This document shows, piece after piece, positions 43,482-52,678 of a DNA stretch of 64,000 bases. The notes under the pieces are model-generated. The model did not search any database, had not been told where the DNA came from, and saw only the letters and a program-made list of their open reading frames with translations. Source of the stretch: Paraburkholderia sp. FT54 (GTDB lineage: Bacteria > Pseudomonadota > Gammaproteobacteria > Burkholderiales > Burkholderiaceae); assembly GCF_031585635.1 (NCBI RefSeq), contig NZ_CP134195.1:496001-560000 (forward strand), written 5' to 3'. The position numbers and the translations under genes were made by a program. The number at the start of each line of letters is the position of its first letter. Positions within the stretch are counted from its first letter, which is position 1.

Positions 43482-44849
43482 TTAGCGCATGCCGGGCAAC
43501 ATGCCCTTCATGCCGCGCATCATCTTTTGCAGATTGCCGCCCTTGAGCTTTTTCATCATGGTGCGCATCTGATCGTACTGATTCAGCATGCGGTTGACTT
43601 CCTGCACCTGCACACCCGCGCCGGCAGCGATGCGGCGCTTGCGCGTGGCCTTGATGAGATCGGGCTTGGCGCGTTCCAGCGGCGTCATGGAATTGATGAT
43701 GCCTTCCATGCGGCGCATCTGCTTTTCCGCCTGGTCCATGTTGGCACCGGCGGCGGCCTGCTGGAATTGCGCGGGCAGCTTGTCCATCAGCGACGACAGG
43801 CCGCCCATGCCCTTCATTTGCGTCAACTGTGCGCGGAAATCGTTCAGATCGAAGTCGCCGCCCTTCTTGACCTTGTCGGCAAGCTTCTGCGCGGCTTGCA
43901 CGTCCACGCCGCGTTGCGCTTCTTCGACAAGGGCGAGAATGTCGCCCATGCCGAGAATCCGGTTCGCCATGCGATCCGGGTAGAAGACTTCGAGGCCGTC
44001 GAGCTTTTCCGCGACGCCGACGAACTTGATCGGCTTGCCCGTGACATGGCGCACGGAGAGCGCCGCGCCACCACGCGAGTCGCCGTCGAGCTTGGTGAGG
44101 ACCACGCCGGTGAGCGGCAGCGCGTCGCTAAAGGCCTTGGCGGTATTCACCGCGTCCTGGCCGAGCATCGCGTCGACCACGAACAGCGTTTCCGCCGGCT
44201 TCAGCGTGCTGTGCAGCGCGGTGATTTCCTGCATCATCGCTTCGTCGATACCGAGACGGCCGGCCGTGTCGACCAGCAGCACGTCGTGATAGTGACGCTT
44301 GGCCCAATCCACGGCGGCGCGCGCGATGTCGACCGGTTTCTGATCCGGTTCCGACGGGAAGAAATCCGCGCCGACCTGCTCGGTCACCGTCTTCAACTGC
44401 GCGATAGCAGCAGGGCGGTAAACGTCGCACGACACGGTCAGCACTTTTTTCTTATACTTCTCGCGCAACAGCTTGGCGAGCTTACCGACGGTGGTCGTCT
44501 TACCCGCGCCCTGCAGACCCGCCATCAGGATCACGGCCGGCGGCGTGACGGCGAGGTTGAGTTCGACCGCCTTGCCTTCGTAGTCGCCGCCGATGATCGC
44601 GGTCAGCTCGCGCTGCACCACGCCGACCAGCGCCTGACCTGGCGAGAGGCTACTGATGACTTCCTCGCCGAGCGCTTTTTCCTTCACCTTGGCGATGAAC
44701 TCGCGCACGACGGGCAGTGCCACGTCGGCCTCGAGGAGAGCCAGGCGCACCTCGCGCAGCATTTCCTGGGTGTTCGCCTCGGTGAGCCGGGCTTCGCCGC
44801 GCAGCGTCTTGACGACGCGCGCCATCCGTTGAGTCAGATTGTCGAGCAT
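43482..44849 (-). CDS. ffh: Signal recognition particle protein Ffh
   Basis: 455 residues. The N domain (MLDNLTQRMARVVKTLRG) and G domain have G1 GLQGAGKTTTVGKLA near 107-121, DTAGRLGIDEAMM and TKLDGDSRGGAALS. The Met-rich M domain near 310-455 (MKGMGGLSSLMDKLP, MRRMEGIINSMTPLE, MLNQYDQMRTMMKKL) ends MKGMLPGMR and binds 4.5S RNA and signal sequences. With FtsY it targets nascent membrane proteins to the translocon. The ccsA-like gene is divergent, 81 bases away. Confidence 0.97.
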   Translation of the reverse strand: MLDNLTQRMARVVKTLRGEARLTEANTQEMLREVRLALLEADVALPVVREFIAKVKEKALGEEVISSLSPGQALVGVVQRELTAIIGGDYEGKAVELNLAVTPPAVILMAGLQGAGKTTTVGKLAKLLREKYKKKVLTVSCDVYRPAAIAQLKTVTEQVGADFFPSEPDQKPVDIARAAVDWAKRHYHDVLLVDTAGRLGIDEAMMQEITALHSTLKPAETLFVVDAMLGQDAVNTAKAFSDALPLTGVVLTKLDGDSRGGAALSVRHVTGKPIKFVGVAEKLDGLEVFYPDRMANRILGMGDILALVEEAQRGVDVQAAQKLADKVKKGGDFDLNDFRAQLTQMKGMGGLSSLMDKLPAQFQQAAAGANMDQAEKQMRRMEGIINSMTPLERAKPDLIKATRKRRIAAGAGVQVQEVNRMLNQYDQMRTMMKKLKGGNLQKMMRGMKGMLPGMR

Positions 44850-44930
44850 GGGGAGCGATGAACAGTGCGGCCCGGGCAGCGCACGAAGTAGAAGACGTCG
44901 CGCATCAGGGGCCTAGTGTAAACTTCGAAT

Positions 44931-45848
44931 ATGGATATTGTACTGTATGCCCTCACTGCGCTCCTCTACGGCGGTTTAGCCGTGGCCGGCTGGCGCTCGC
45001 ACCGGCACGCCGCGTTGCGCCCCATGCTCGAAAGCGTGCCGCCGGTGCCTGCCGCCGCGGGCGTGTCGGCCGCTGCGGGCATGGGCACCTCGGGTCGCGC
45101 GCTGCTGTTCGTGGCGCTGCTCGCTCACGGCGTGCTGCTGCATACCACCATCTTCCCGCAGAACGCCATGGTGTTCGGTTTCGCTTTTGCGCTGTCAGCC
45201 ATGTTCTGGCTCGGCGCCGGCATCTACTGGATCGAGAGCTTTTTCTTTCCGCTCGACGGCCTGCGCCTGCTGGTCCTGCCGCTTGCCTGCGTCGCCTCCT
45301 TGTTGCCGCTGGCGTTCAACGGCGTGCGCGTGCTGCCGTATTCAGCCGCGCCGATGTTCAAGCTGCACTTCCTGATCGCCAACGTCGCCTATGGTCTGTT
45401 CGCAATCGCCGCGCTGCACGCCGTTCTGATGCTGCTGGTCGAGCGGCGTTTGCATGCCATGCGCGGCGGCATGGCGCAGCGGCACGCGGCCGCGGCGGGC
45501 AACGGCTGGCTGTCGAGCTGGCTCGATACGCTGCCGCCGCTGCTGACGCTTGAGAAGCTGTTGTTCCGTTTGATCGGCGCGGGTTTCGTCTTGCTGACGC
45601 TGACCCTGGTGTCGGGCATCGTGTTCAGCGAGCAACTGGTCGACCGCGCGTTGCGGCTCGATCACAAGACCGTGTTCGCGATTCTTTCGTGGGTGATGTT
45701 CGGCGCGCTGCTGACCGCGCGCAAGGTTTCCGGTTGGCGCGGCCGTGCGGCATTGCGCTGGGTGCTGGCGTCGTTCGTCGCGCTGTTGCTGGCGTACGTC
45801 GGCAGCCGTTTTGTTTTCGAGGTGCTGTTGCACCGTGCTGTAGTGTGA
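44931..45848 (+). CDS. CcsA/YpjD-type cytochrome c assembly membrane protein
   Basis: 305 residues with about eight membrane segments (VLYALTALLYGGLAVAGW, ALLFVALLAHGVLLHTTIF, GFAFALSAMFWLGAGIYW, LHFLIANVAYGLFAIAAL and others). Histidines at membrane edges (LLAHGVLLH, KLHFLIAN, LDHKTVFAIL) fit a heme-handling CcsA/ResC-like protein, but the Trp-rich motif of true CcsA is not evident. This locus next to ffh is usual in Burkholderiaceae and the product is generally named an inner membrane protein of the CcsA/YpjD family. Exact role uncertain. The next gene starts 9 bases later. Confidence 0.8.
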   Translation: MDIVLYALTALLYGGLAVAGWRSHRHAALRPMLESVPPVPAAAGVSAAAGMGTSGRALLFVALLAHGVLLHTTIFPQNAMVFGFAFALSAMFWLGAGIYWIESFFFPLDGLRLLVLPLACVASLLPLAFNGVRVLPYSAAPMFKLHFLIANVAYGLFAIAALHAVLMLLVERRLHAMRGGMAQRHAAAAGNGWLSSWLDTLPPLLTLEKLLFRLIGAGFVLLTLTLVSGIVFSEQLVDRALRLDHKTVFAILSWVMFGALLTARKVSGWRGRAALRWVLASFVALLLAYVGSRFVFEVLLHRAVV

Positions 45849-45857
45849 GCGTGTCCC

Positions 45858-46187
45858 ATGCGACAAATATTTCTGTTGATCGTGTTGTTCATCGTCGGCC
45901 AGTGGCTGGTGAAGGCGCTGCGTCGTCATGACGCGCAGGCGTCCCAACGCACCGGCGCCAATGGCGCCGCGGGTGCCAAAGGTGCGAATGGCGCGAATGG
46001 TTCGAACGGCGGCGCGCGCGCGTCCGCTTCCGCGCCGGCGCAACTCGCCGAGCCGATGATCCGTTGCGTCGAGTGCGGCGTGCACGCGCCGAAGAGCGAT
46101 TCCGTGGTGGTGGCGGGGCAGCCGTTCTGCAGCGCCGCCCACGCGCAGCGTCACGGCGCGCGACCCGCGGGCCGCGACGCCCGATGA
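45858..46187 (+). CDS. PP0621 family protein
   Basis: 109 residues: a short N-terminal membrane anchor (QIFLLIVLFIVGQWLVKAL), a Gly/Ala/Asn-rich linker with GANG-type repeats, then a small putative metal site RCVECGVHAPKSD...QPFCSAAH (CxxC and CxxxH). The family is widespread near ampD in beta- and gammaproteobacteria, without a known function. Its stop overlaps the ampD start (ATGA), so the two are translationally coupled. Confidence 0.85.
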   Translation: MRQIFLLIVLFIVGQWLVKALRRHDAQASQRTGANGAAGAKGANGANGSNGGARASASAPAQLAEPMIRCVECGVHAPKSDSVVVAGQPFCSAAHAQRHGARPAGRDAR

Positions 46188-46780
46188 GCGTCGAGTTCAC
46201 CGTCGATGCCGACGGTTGGGTCGCCGCCGCACGCAAACTGCCATCGCCGAATTTCGAAGCGCGGCCCGACGGGGCCGTGCCCACGCTGATCGTGGTTCAC
46301 AACATCAGCCTGCCGCCCAACGAATTCGGCGGCACCGCGATCGCCGAACTGTTCCTCAACACGCTCGATTGCGACGCTCACCCGTACTACGATTCGCACC
46401 TGCGCGGTGTGCGGGTGTCGGCGCATTTCGTGATCCATCGCGACGGCGCGCTCGAACAATTCGTGTCGTGCAACGAGCGCGCGTGGCATGCCGGCCCGTC
46501 GAATTTCTTCGGCCGCGAGCGCTGTAATGATTTCTCGATCGGCATCGAGCTGGAGGGCAGCGACACCACGCCTTTCGAAGCAGCTCAATACAGTACGCTC
46601 GGTGCCCTGGTGAGCGCGCTCAAGGCCCGCTATCCGGTCGCGGCGCTCGCCGGACATTCGGACATCGCCCCCGGTCGCAAGACCGATCCAGGGCCGCAGT
46701 TCGAGTGGTCGCGTCTGCAGCGCGACACCTCGCTCGCCGCTCAGTATTTCCCCTATCTCAAGTTTTCCAAAACGCCGTAA
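46184..46780 (+). CDS. ampD: 1,6-anhydro-N-acetylmuramyl-L-alanine amidase AmpD
   Basis: 198 residues from ATG 46184. A cytosolic zinc amidase that cleaves anhydromuropeptides during cell-wall recycling and thereby controls AmpR signalling. The zinc ligands are visible: VVHNISLPP near residue 39, AGHSDIAPGRKTDPGP near 157-171, where His and Asp complete the site; the HFVIHRDG and ERAWHAGPSNF blocks are typical. The length is normal. It overlaps the PP0621 gene by 4 bases. Confidence 0.95.
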   Translation: MSVEFTVDADGWVAAARKLPSPNFEARPDGAVPTLIVVHNISLPPNEFGGTAIAELFLNTLDCDAHPYYDSHLRGVRVSAHFVIHRDGALEQFVSCNERAWHAGPSNFFGRERCNDFSIGIELEGSDTTPFEAAQYSTLGALVSALKARYPVAALAGHSDIAPGRKTDPGPQFEWSRLQRDTSLAAQYFPYLKFSKTP

Positions 46781-46898
46781 CGGCCCTTCGCGCGACTTCG
46801 CGTGATGCGAGGAGAGCAAGGCGCCGCCTTGTTCTCCGGGGAGTCGGCTTCGCGCCGCGCTAAGCAAAAGTCAAGACTTCGAAAGCAAATAAAACGAT

Positions 46899-46926
46899 TT
46901 GACCTGTCTCGATTCTCCACTATACT
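46899..46926 (+). promoter_or_regulatory. Probable sigma70 promoter of nrdA
   Basis: TTGACC (46899-46904), a 16-base spacer, TATACT (46921-46926). The -10 lies inside the first NrdR-box-like sequence, the classic place for repression. Confidence 0.7.
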
Positions 46927-46963
46927 TGGTGCCACAAATCCAGTTTCGCACTATATCTTGTGT
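46917..46963 (+). promoter_or_regulatory. Tandem NrdR boxes
   Basis: Against the consensus ACACWATATATWGTGT, box 2 GCACTATATCTTGTGT (46948-46963) matches at 14 of 16 positions and box 1 CCACTATACTTGGTGC (46917-46932) at 11 of 16. Their starts are 31 bp apart, about three helical turns, the spacing known for NrdR repressor sites on nrd promoters. Confidence 0.75.
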
Positions 46964-46968
46964 TGTGC

Positions 46969-47013
46969 TGTGCATAACCATGTGAATAACCAGGTGCACA
47001 ACTGGGTGAATAA
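46969..47013 (+). promoter_or_regulatory. Array of four DnaA-box-like 9-mers at 12-bp period
   Basis: TGTGCATAA (46969), TGTGAATAA (46981), GGTGCACAA (46993) and GGTGAATAA (47005) start exactly 12 bp apart. Read against the DnaA box TGTGGATAA, the first two differ at one position and the last at two. DnaA is a known regulator of nrdAB in E. coli. Confidence 0.55.
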
Positions 47014-47322
47014 GTCAGCGGCGTCCGCTCTCCGAGCATGGCGCCGCAAGCATTTCAGGCAGCGAAAAAAATATTCCTGTGGCGTGGCCGGAGAGACCAC
47101 CGGCGGCATCCAGAAGCATTCAGGAAAGGGGCTTAGCAAGTGATCGCGACACACATGATGAAGACCGTTATCAATTCGAACCAGGCTTCATCGCATTCGC
47201 ATCCCGCCAACCGGCTCAGCCGGTCCTTTTTCTGCACCTCATCGCTCGCGCACGCGGCGGCGCAGCGTTCGTTTTAATCCGCGGATCTTCCCGCAACATT
47301 TCCAGGACCAGGAGCTTTGCAC

Positions 47323-50319
47323 ATGCAAACCACCGACAACGTGACGACCCGGTACGAGGGCTCACCGACTGGCCAGGCCTTCGGCCAGGCACAAGGCGCA
47401 CAAGCGCTCGCGCCGCAAGCGACCTTCGCCGACTACAAGGTGATCCGCCGTAACGGCAGCGTCGTGTCGTTCGAGCCGTCGAAAATCGCCATCGCCGTGA
47501 CGAAGGCATTTCTGGCCGTCAACGGTGGTCAAGGCGCCGCGTCGGCGCGGGTGCGCGAACTGGTCGAGCAGCTCACGCAGAACGTGGTGCGCGCACTCGT
47601 GCGCAGCCGTCCGAACGGCGGCACGTTCCATATCGAAGACATTCAGGATCAGGTCGAACTCGCGCTGATGCGCGGCGGCGAGCACAACGTCGCGCGTGCT
47701 TACGTGCTGTATCGCGAGAAGCGCACACAGGCTCGCGGTCATGACGATCAGATCGTGGCGAACACGCCGGGTCTGAACGTGACCGACAACGGCGTCACGC
47801 GTCCGCTGGACATGGCCGCGCTGCGCGGCATCATCGAACTGGCTTGCGCGAATCTGGGCGACGCCGTGAGCGCCGATCCGATCATCGCGGAGACGGTCAA
47901 GAATCTGTACGACGGCGTGCCGATGAGCCAGGTCTACGACTCGGCGATCCTGGCTGCCCGCACGATGATCGAAAAGGACCCGGCGTACAGCCAGGTCACC
48001 GCGCGCATCCTGCTGCACACGATCCGCCGCGAGATCCTCGAAGAGGAAGTCACGCAAACGGAAATGGGCGAGCGTTACGCCGAGTACTTCCCGCAGTTCA
48101 TCAAGCGCGGCGTGCAAGCCGAGCTGCTCGACGACAAGCTGCTGCAGTTCGACCTGAAGCGCCTCGGCGCCGCGCTCGACAACAACCGCGACTTGCAATT
48201 CGGCTACCTCGGTCTGCAGACTCTTTACGACCGCTACTTCCTGCATCACGACGGCGTGCGCATCGAAATGCCGCAGGCATTCTTTATGCGTGTCGCAATG
48301 GGTCTGTCGCTGAACGAGATCGACCGTGAAGCGCGCGCGATCGAGTTTTACAACGTGCTGTCGAGTTTCGACTTCATGTCGTCCACGCCGACGCTGTTCA
48401 ACTCGGGCACGCGCCGCTCGCAACTGTCGTCGTGCTACCTGACCACGGTCGATGACGACCTCGACGGCATCTACGAAGCGCTGAAGGAAAACGCACTGCT
48501 GTCGAAGTTCGCCGGCGGTCTGGGCAATGACTGGACGCGCGTGCGCGCGCTCGGTTCGCACATCAAGGGCACCAACGGCAAGTCGCAAGGCGTCGTGCCG
48601 TTCCTGAAAGTCGTCAACGACACGGCGGTCGCCGTGAACCAGGGCGGCAAGCGCAAGGGCGCGGTGTGCGCGTATCTGGAATCGTGGCACCTGGACATCG
48701 AGGAATTCCTCGAACTGCGCAAGAACACCGGCGACGACCGCCGCCGCACGCACGACATGAACACGGCGAACTGGATTCCCGATCTGTTCATGAAGCGCGT
48801 GATGGAAGGCGGTGACTGGACGCTGTTCTCGCCGTCCACCTGCCCGGACCTGCACGACCTGTTCGGCGCCGAGTTCGAAACGGCTTACACGGCTTACGAA
48901 GACAAGGTCGCGCGCGGCGAGATCAAGCTGTTCAAGAAGATTCCGGCGGCGCAACTGTGGCGCAAGATGCTGGGCATGCTGTTCGAGACCGGCCACCCGT
49001 GGATCACGTTCAAGGATCCGTGCAATGTGCGCTCGCCGCAACAGCACGTCGGCGTCGTCCACTCGTCGAACCTGTGCACGGAAATCACGCTGAACACCAG
49101 CGACGCTGAAATCGCCGTCTGCAACCTGGGCTCGGTGAACCTCGTCGCTCACCTGAAGGAACAGGCCGACGGCACGCTCGTGCTCGACCACGACAAGCTC
49201 AAGCGCACCGTCAGCGTGGCCATGCGCATGCTCGACAACGTGATCGACATTAACTACTACGCGGTCGCCAAGGCGCGTAACTCGAACCTGAAGCACCGTC
49301 CGGTCGGCATGGGCATCATGGGCTTCCAGGACTGCCTGCACCTGCTGCGCACGCCGTACGCGTCGGAAGAAGCGGTCAAGTTCGCCGATACGTCGATGGA
49401 AGCGGTTTGCTACTACGCTTACTACGCGTCGACGGAACTGGCGCAGGAGCGCGGCCGTTACTCGAGCTACCGCGGCTCGCTGTGGGATCGCGGCATCCTC
49501 CCGCAAGACTCGGTGAAGCTGCTGGCCGACGCGCGCGGCGGCTACGTCGAAGTCGATTCGAGCGAGTCGATGGACTGGACCGAATTGCGTTCGCGCATCG
49601 CCACCTACGGCATGCGCAACTCGAACTGCGTCGCGATCGCGCCGACGGCGACGATCTCGAACATCATCGGCGTGTCGGCTTGCATCGAACCGACCTTCCA
49701 GAACCTGTATGTGAAGTCGAATCTGTCGGGCGAATTCACGGTGGTCAACGACTACCTGGTGCGCGACCTGAAGGCACGCGGCCTGTGGGACGAAGTGATG
49801 GTCGCCGACCTGAAGTACTTCGACGGCACGCTCTCGCGCATCGACCGCATTCCGGCCGACCTGCGCGCGATCTACGCCACCGCGTTCGAAGTCGATCCGA
49901 AGTGGCTGGTCGAAGCGGCATCGCGTCGTCAGAAGTGGATCGACCAGGCGCAGTCGCTGAACATTTACATGGGCGGCGCGTCGGGTAAAAAGCTCGACGA
50001 GATCTACAAGCTCGCCTGGGTGCGCGGTCTGAAGACGACCTACTACCTCCGCACGATGGCGGCGACCCACGTCGAGAAGTCGACGGTGGCGCACGGCGCA
50101 CTGAACGCGGTGAGCTCGGGCGGCGGCGAAGGTTCGGGCGGTGCCGCAGGTGGCGCGGCCGGCGGCTTCGGCGTGAGTGGCGGCGCGGCTTCGGGCGGTA
50201 TTCAGGCAGCGGCCGCAGCTCCGGCAGTCGCGGTTGAAGCAGCGCCGGAAGCGGATGGTCCGGTGTGCATGATGCGTCCGGGCGACCCTGGCTTCGACGA
50301 GTGCGAAGCTTGCCAGTAG
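47323..50319 (+). CDS. nrdA: Class I ribonucleoside-diphosphate reductase, alpha subunit
   Basis: 998 residues from ATG 47323. N-terminal ATP-cone near 35-125 (VIRRNGSVVSFEPSKIAIAV), the allosteric activity site. Catalytic core residues: LSSCYLTT (redox Cys), SNLCTEITLN with the Asn-Cys-Glu radical site, and AVCNLGSVNL (second redox Cys). A Gly/Ala-rich flexible linker near 925-965 leads to the terminal DECEACQ, whose CxxC delivers electrons to the active site. The enzyme makes dNDPs with NrdB and thioredoxin or glutaredoxin. The upstream NrdR boxes imply repression at high dATP/ATP. nrdB follows after 680 bases. Confidence 0.97.
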   Translation: MQTTDNVTTRYEGSPTGQAFGQAQGAQALAPQATFADYKVIRRNGSVVSFEPSKIAIAVTKAFLAVNGGQGAASARVRELVEQLTQNVVRALVRSRPNGGTFHIEDIQDQVELALMRGGEHNVARAYVLYREKRTQARGHDDQIVANTPGLNVTDNGVTRPLDMAALRGIIELACANLGDAVSADPIIAETVKNLYDGVPMSQVYDSAILAARTMIEKDPAYSQVTARILLHTIRREILEEEVTQTEMGERYAEYFPQFIKRGVQAELLDDKLLQFDLKRLGAALDNNRDLQFGYLGLQTLYDRYFLHHDGVRIEMPQAFFMRVAMGLSLNEIDREARAIEFYNVLSSFDFMSSTPTLFNSGTRRSQLSSCYLTTVDDDLDGIYEALKENALLSKFAGGLGNDWTRVRALGSHIKGTNGKSQGVVPFLKVVNDTAVAVNQGGKRKGAVCAYLESWHLDIEEFLELRKNTGDDRRRTHDMNTANWIPDLFMKRVMEGGDWTLFSPSTCPDLHDLFGAEFETAYTAYEDKVARGEIKLFKKIPAAQLWRKMLGMLFETGHPWITFKDPCNVRSPQQHVGVVHSSNLCTEITLNTSDAEIAVCNLGSVNLVAHLKEQADGTLVLDHDKLKRTVSVAMRMLDNVIDINYYAVAKARNSNLKHRPVGMGIMGFQDCLHLLRTPYASEEAVKFADTSMEAVCYYAYYASTELAQERGRYSSYRGSLWDRGILPQDSVKLLADARGGYVEVDSSESMDWTELRSRIATYGMRNSNCVAIAPTATISNIIGVSACIEPTFQNLYVKSNLSGEFTVVNDYLVRDLKARGLWDEVMVADLKYFDGTLSRIDRIPADLRAIYATAFEVDPKWLVEAASRRQKWIDQAQSLNIYMGGASGKKLDEIYKLAWVRGLKTTYYLRTMAATHVEKSTVAHGALNAVSSGGGEGSGGAAGGAAGGFGVSGGAASGGIQAAAAAPAVAVEAAPEADGPVCMMRPGDPGFDECEACQ

Positions 50320-50999
50320 GAAGCAGGATCGCTGCTTGCTGACGGGTCGTAGGTAGTGACCCGCATGCAGCGAGCAGCGAAGCTGATGCAAGTGAAGTGG
50401 AAGCGGAGCCGATGAGCAGCGCGGCAAGTCAAGTACGAGGCGCGCCGCTCATCGCAACGCAGCGAAGCAGGGCAGGTCACTGAAGTCTTGAAGCGGTCAG
50501 TCAGCAGTCAGCAATCGGCAGCACCCGACGAAGCGCGCGACACAGTGCGCGCAGCAAACGCTTCGATCGTTGGGCCGATCAACACAGTCGGCTCGATGCA
50601 TCGCTCGACATGGCATTGAACTTCACCTCGCCAGCACTGACGAACAGGCAAACGCGAAGCAAACGCGAAACACTCGCGAGGCTAGCGCGAAGCAAGCGCG
50701 GGCCATCGCGACGAGCAACGCGAGGCAGCAGTCAGCAGTCGCAAGACGCTACAGGCACGCTCCGCAATACAGATAGATAGAGCAGCGAAATGTCGCTTTG
50801 ACACGTTGCTCTTCGAGCTCGCGAAGCACCTCGACGACACACGTTCAACACGCCTCACATGAGGTGACGCACACACTCCGTTGAACAAAGTGTTGTATGA
50901 ACGTAGCAACGCGAATCGAAAACAGGATTTTTCGTGAGCGGACTCTTTTATCGCTCGTGAAAAGATGGTACAAACCGTTCTAAATTGATGGTGACATTT
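50320..50999. other. Gene-free 680 bp between nrdA and nrdB
   Basis: No gene is visible. The plus strand is full of short imperfect repeats of the type GCGAAGC, AACGCGAA and GTCAGCAGTCAGCA, with AGCG-rich composition. The last 100 bases before nrdB are AT-richer and probably contain the nrdB promoter. No strong terminator follows nrdA. Confidence 0.5.
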
Positions 51000-52235
51000 A
51001 TGCTCAACTGGGATGACGAGATCACTGCCGTAACTCCCTCGAGCGCTACGCAACAGAATGTGTTGCGCAACGCTGCGGGATCGGCTGTCGGTTCGCAAGT
51101 CGGAACGCGTTCCGCTCCTCATGCTCCCTCGGCTCAAGACGTCTTCGCGAACGACATCGCTGTCGCTCCCGTCGCTCATGTGACCAACGCTGCTGCTGAA
51201 ACGGCTGCCGTTTCGGAAGCGCGGGTCAACGTCGCCGACAAGCGCATCATCAACGGCCAGACCGACGTCAATCAGTTGGTGCCGTTCAAATACAAGTGGG
51301 CCTGGGAAAAGTATCTGGCTGGTTGCGCCAACCACTGGATGCCGCAAGAAGTGAACATGTCGCGCGACATCGCCCTCTGGAAAGACCCGAACGGTCTGAC
51401 CGAAGACGAGCGCCGCATCGTCAAGCGCAACCTGGGCTTCTTCGTGACGGCCGATTCCCTCGCCGCCAACAACATCGTGCTGGGCACCTACCGCCACATC
51501 ACGGCGCCCGAATGCCGCCAGTTCCTGCTGCGCCAGGCGTTCGAAGAGGCGATCCACACGCACGCCTACCAGTACATCGTCGAGTCCCTGGGCCTCGACG
51601 AAGGCGAAATCTTCAACGCGTATCACGAGGTCTCCTCGATCCGCGCGAAAGACGAATTCCTGATTCCGTACATCCACGTGCTGACCGATCCGGCCTTCAA
51701 GACCGGCACGCTCGAGGCAGACCAGACGCTGCTGCGCTCGCTGATCGTGTTCGCCTGTGTGATGGAGGGGCTGTTCTTCTACGTCGGCTTTACCCAAATC
51801 CTGGCGCTGGGTCGCCAGAACAAGATGACCGGCGCGGCGGAACAGTACCAGTACATCCTGCGCGACGAGTCGATGCACTGCAACTTCGGCATCGACCTGA
51901 TCAACCAGATCAAACTCGAAAACCCGCAACTCTGGACGGCTGAGTTCCGCGCGGAAATCCGCGAGATCTTCCAGCAAGCGGTCGAACTTGAATATCGTTA
52001 CGCAGAAGACACGATGCCGCGCGGAGTGCTCGGCCTCAACGCGTCGATGTTCAAGAGCTATCTGCGCTTCATCTGCAACCGCCGTTGCCAGCAGATCGGT
52101 CTCGATCCGCTGTACCCGAACGAGGAAAACCCGTTCCCGTGGATGAGCGAGATGATCGACCTGAAGAAGGAACGCAACTTCTTCGAGACGCGAGTGATCG
52201 AATATCAGACTGGCGGCGCGCTGACCTGGGAGTGA
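51000..52235 (+). CDS. nrdB: Class I ribonucleoside-diphosphate reductase, beta subunit
   Basis: 411 residues from ATG 51000 ([14 protein letters not shown]); ATG 50988 is an alternative, and neither has a strong ribosome-binding site. Iron ligands are visible in [13 protein letters not shown] (ExxH) and [11 protein letters not shown] (ExxH), with the earlier carboxylate in the ADSLAANNI helix region. It houses the di-iron tyrosyl radical that starts catalysis in NrdA. The N-terminal 80 residues are a longer, Ala/Ser/Val-rich extension than in E. coli NrdB, as is common in Burkholderia. Confidence 0.95.
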   Translation: MLNWDDEITAVTPSSATQQNVLRNAAGSAVGSQVGTRSAPHAPSAQDVFANDIAVAPVAHVTNAAAETAAVSEARVNVADKRIINGQTDVNQLVPFKYKWAWEKYLAGCANHWMPQEVNMSRDIALWKDPNGLTEDERRIVKRNLGFFVTADSLAANNIVLGTYRHITAPECRQFLLRQAFEEAIHTHAYQYIVESLGLDEGEIFNAYHEVSSIRAKDEFLIPYIHVLTDPAFKTGTLEADQTLLRSLIVFACVMEGLFFYVGFTQILALGRQNKMTGAAEQYQYILRDESMHCNFGIDLINQIKLENPQLWTAEFRAEIREIFQQAVELEYRYAEDTMPRGVLGLNASMFKSYLRFICNRRCQQIGLDPLYPNEENPFPWMSEMIDLKKERNFFETRVIEYQTGGALTWE

Positions 52236-52678
52236 TCCGGGTTCGTGCTGCAGATGCATTCATCGATGGGGATGCCGTCGGCTGGGGCCGCGGCAATTTT
52301 GGCTAGGAGCAGAACCGCCTGATGCAAAGCATGCCCGGTGCGCCGCGTGCCTTCGCGGCCCACAACTATGACAGGCACTTTGCGAACCCTTCAGTGGGAT
52401 GGGCAAACTTCCCCCCGGAAAAAGCCGCTGGCGTGATTGCCGGCGGCTCGATCAAGCAATTGCCGGCGTTGAGCTTTCACGCCGAACAGATCTGGCGCGC
52501 GGTGCCTTTTGGCACGGCGCGCCTTACCGCATTCATTAGCGTAAGCGCGCAGCACCTGCGTACGCCGATGAATAGCCCGCTTCGTAGCGCGCGCCCTGAG
52601 AAGCGTCCGCGGGAAGCGGGTTTTGACGAAGGGTGTAGTTTGAACTGACTCTCATCTGAAAACCTGAAGGAGAAAATG
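52236..52678. other. Gene-free 443 bp between nrdB and the histone-like gene
   Basis: A frame of 108 codons (52322-52648) runs through it but has no family resemblance or ribosome-binding site and is probably not a gene. No clear terminator behind nrdB was found. The promoter of the histone-like gene must lie here. Confidence 0.4.

Larger units (their letters stand above)
46781..47322 (+). promoter_or_regulatory. nrdA regulatory region and leader (542 bp, no gene)
   Basis: No coding frame convinces. The part after ampD is followed by the promoter, NrdR boxes and DnaA-box-like array listed separately, then a roughly 300-base untranslated leader to nrdA. ATG 47323 has AGGAG 8 bases upstream. 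Confidence 0.7.

Noticed and set aside
47362..50427. Very long minus-strand frame opposite nrdA (and similar ones opposite ffh, accC, proS and nrdB)
   Set aside because: Arg/His/Val-rich translations without family motifs; they mirror the codon bias of high-GC genes on the other strand.
52322..52648. 108-codon frame after nrdB
   Set aside because: No ribosome-binding site, no recognisable domain, composition like intergenic DNA.
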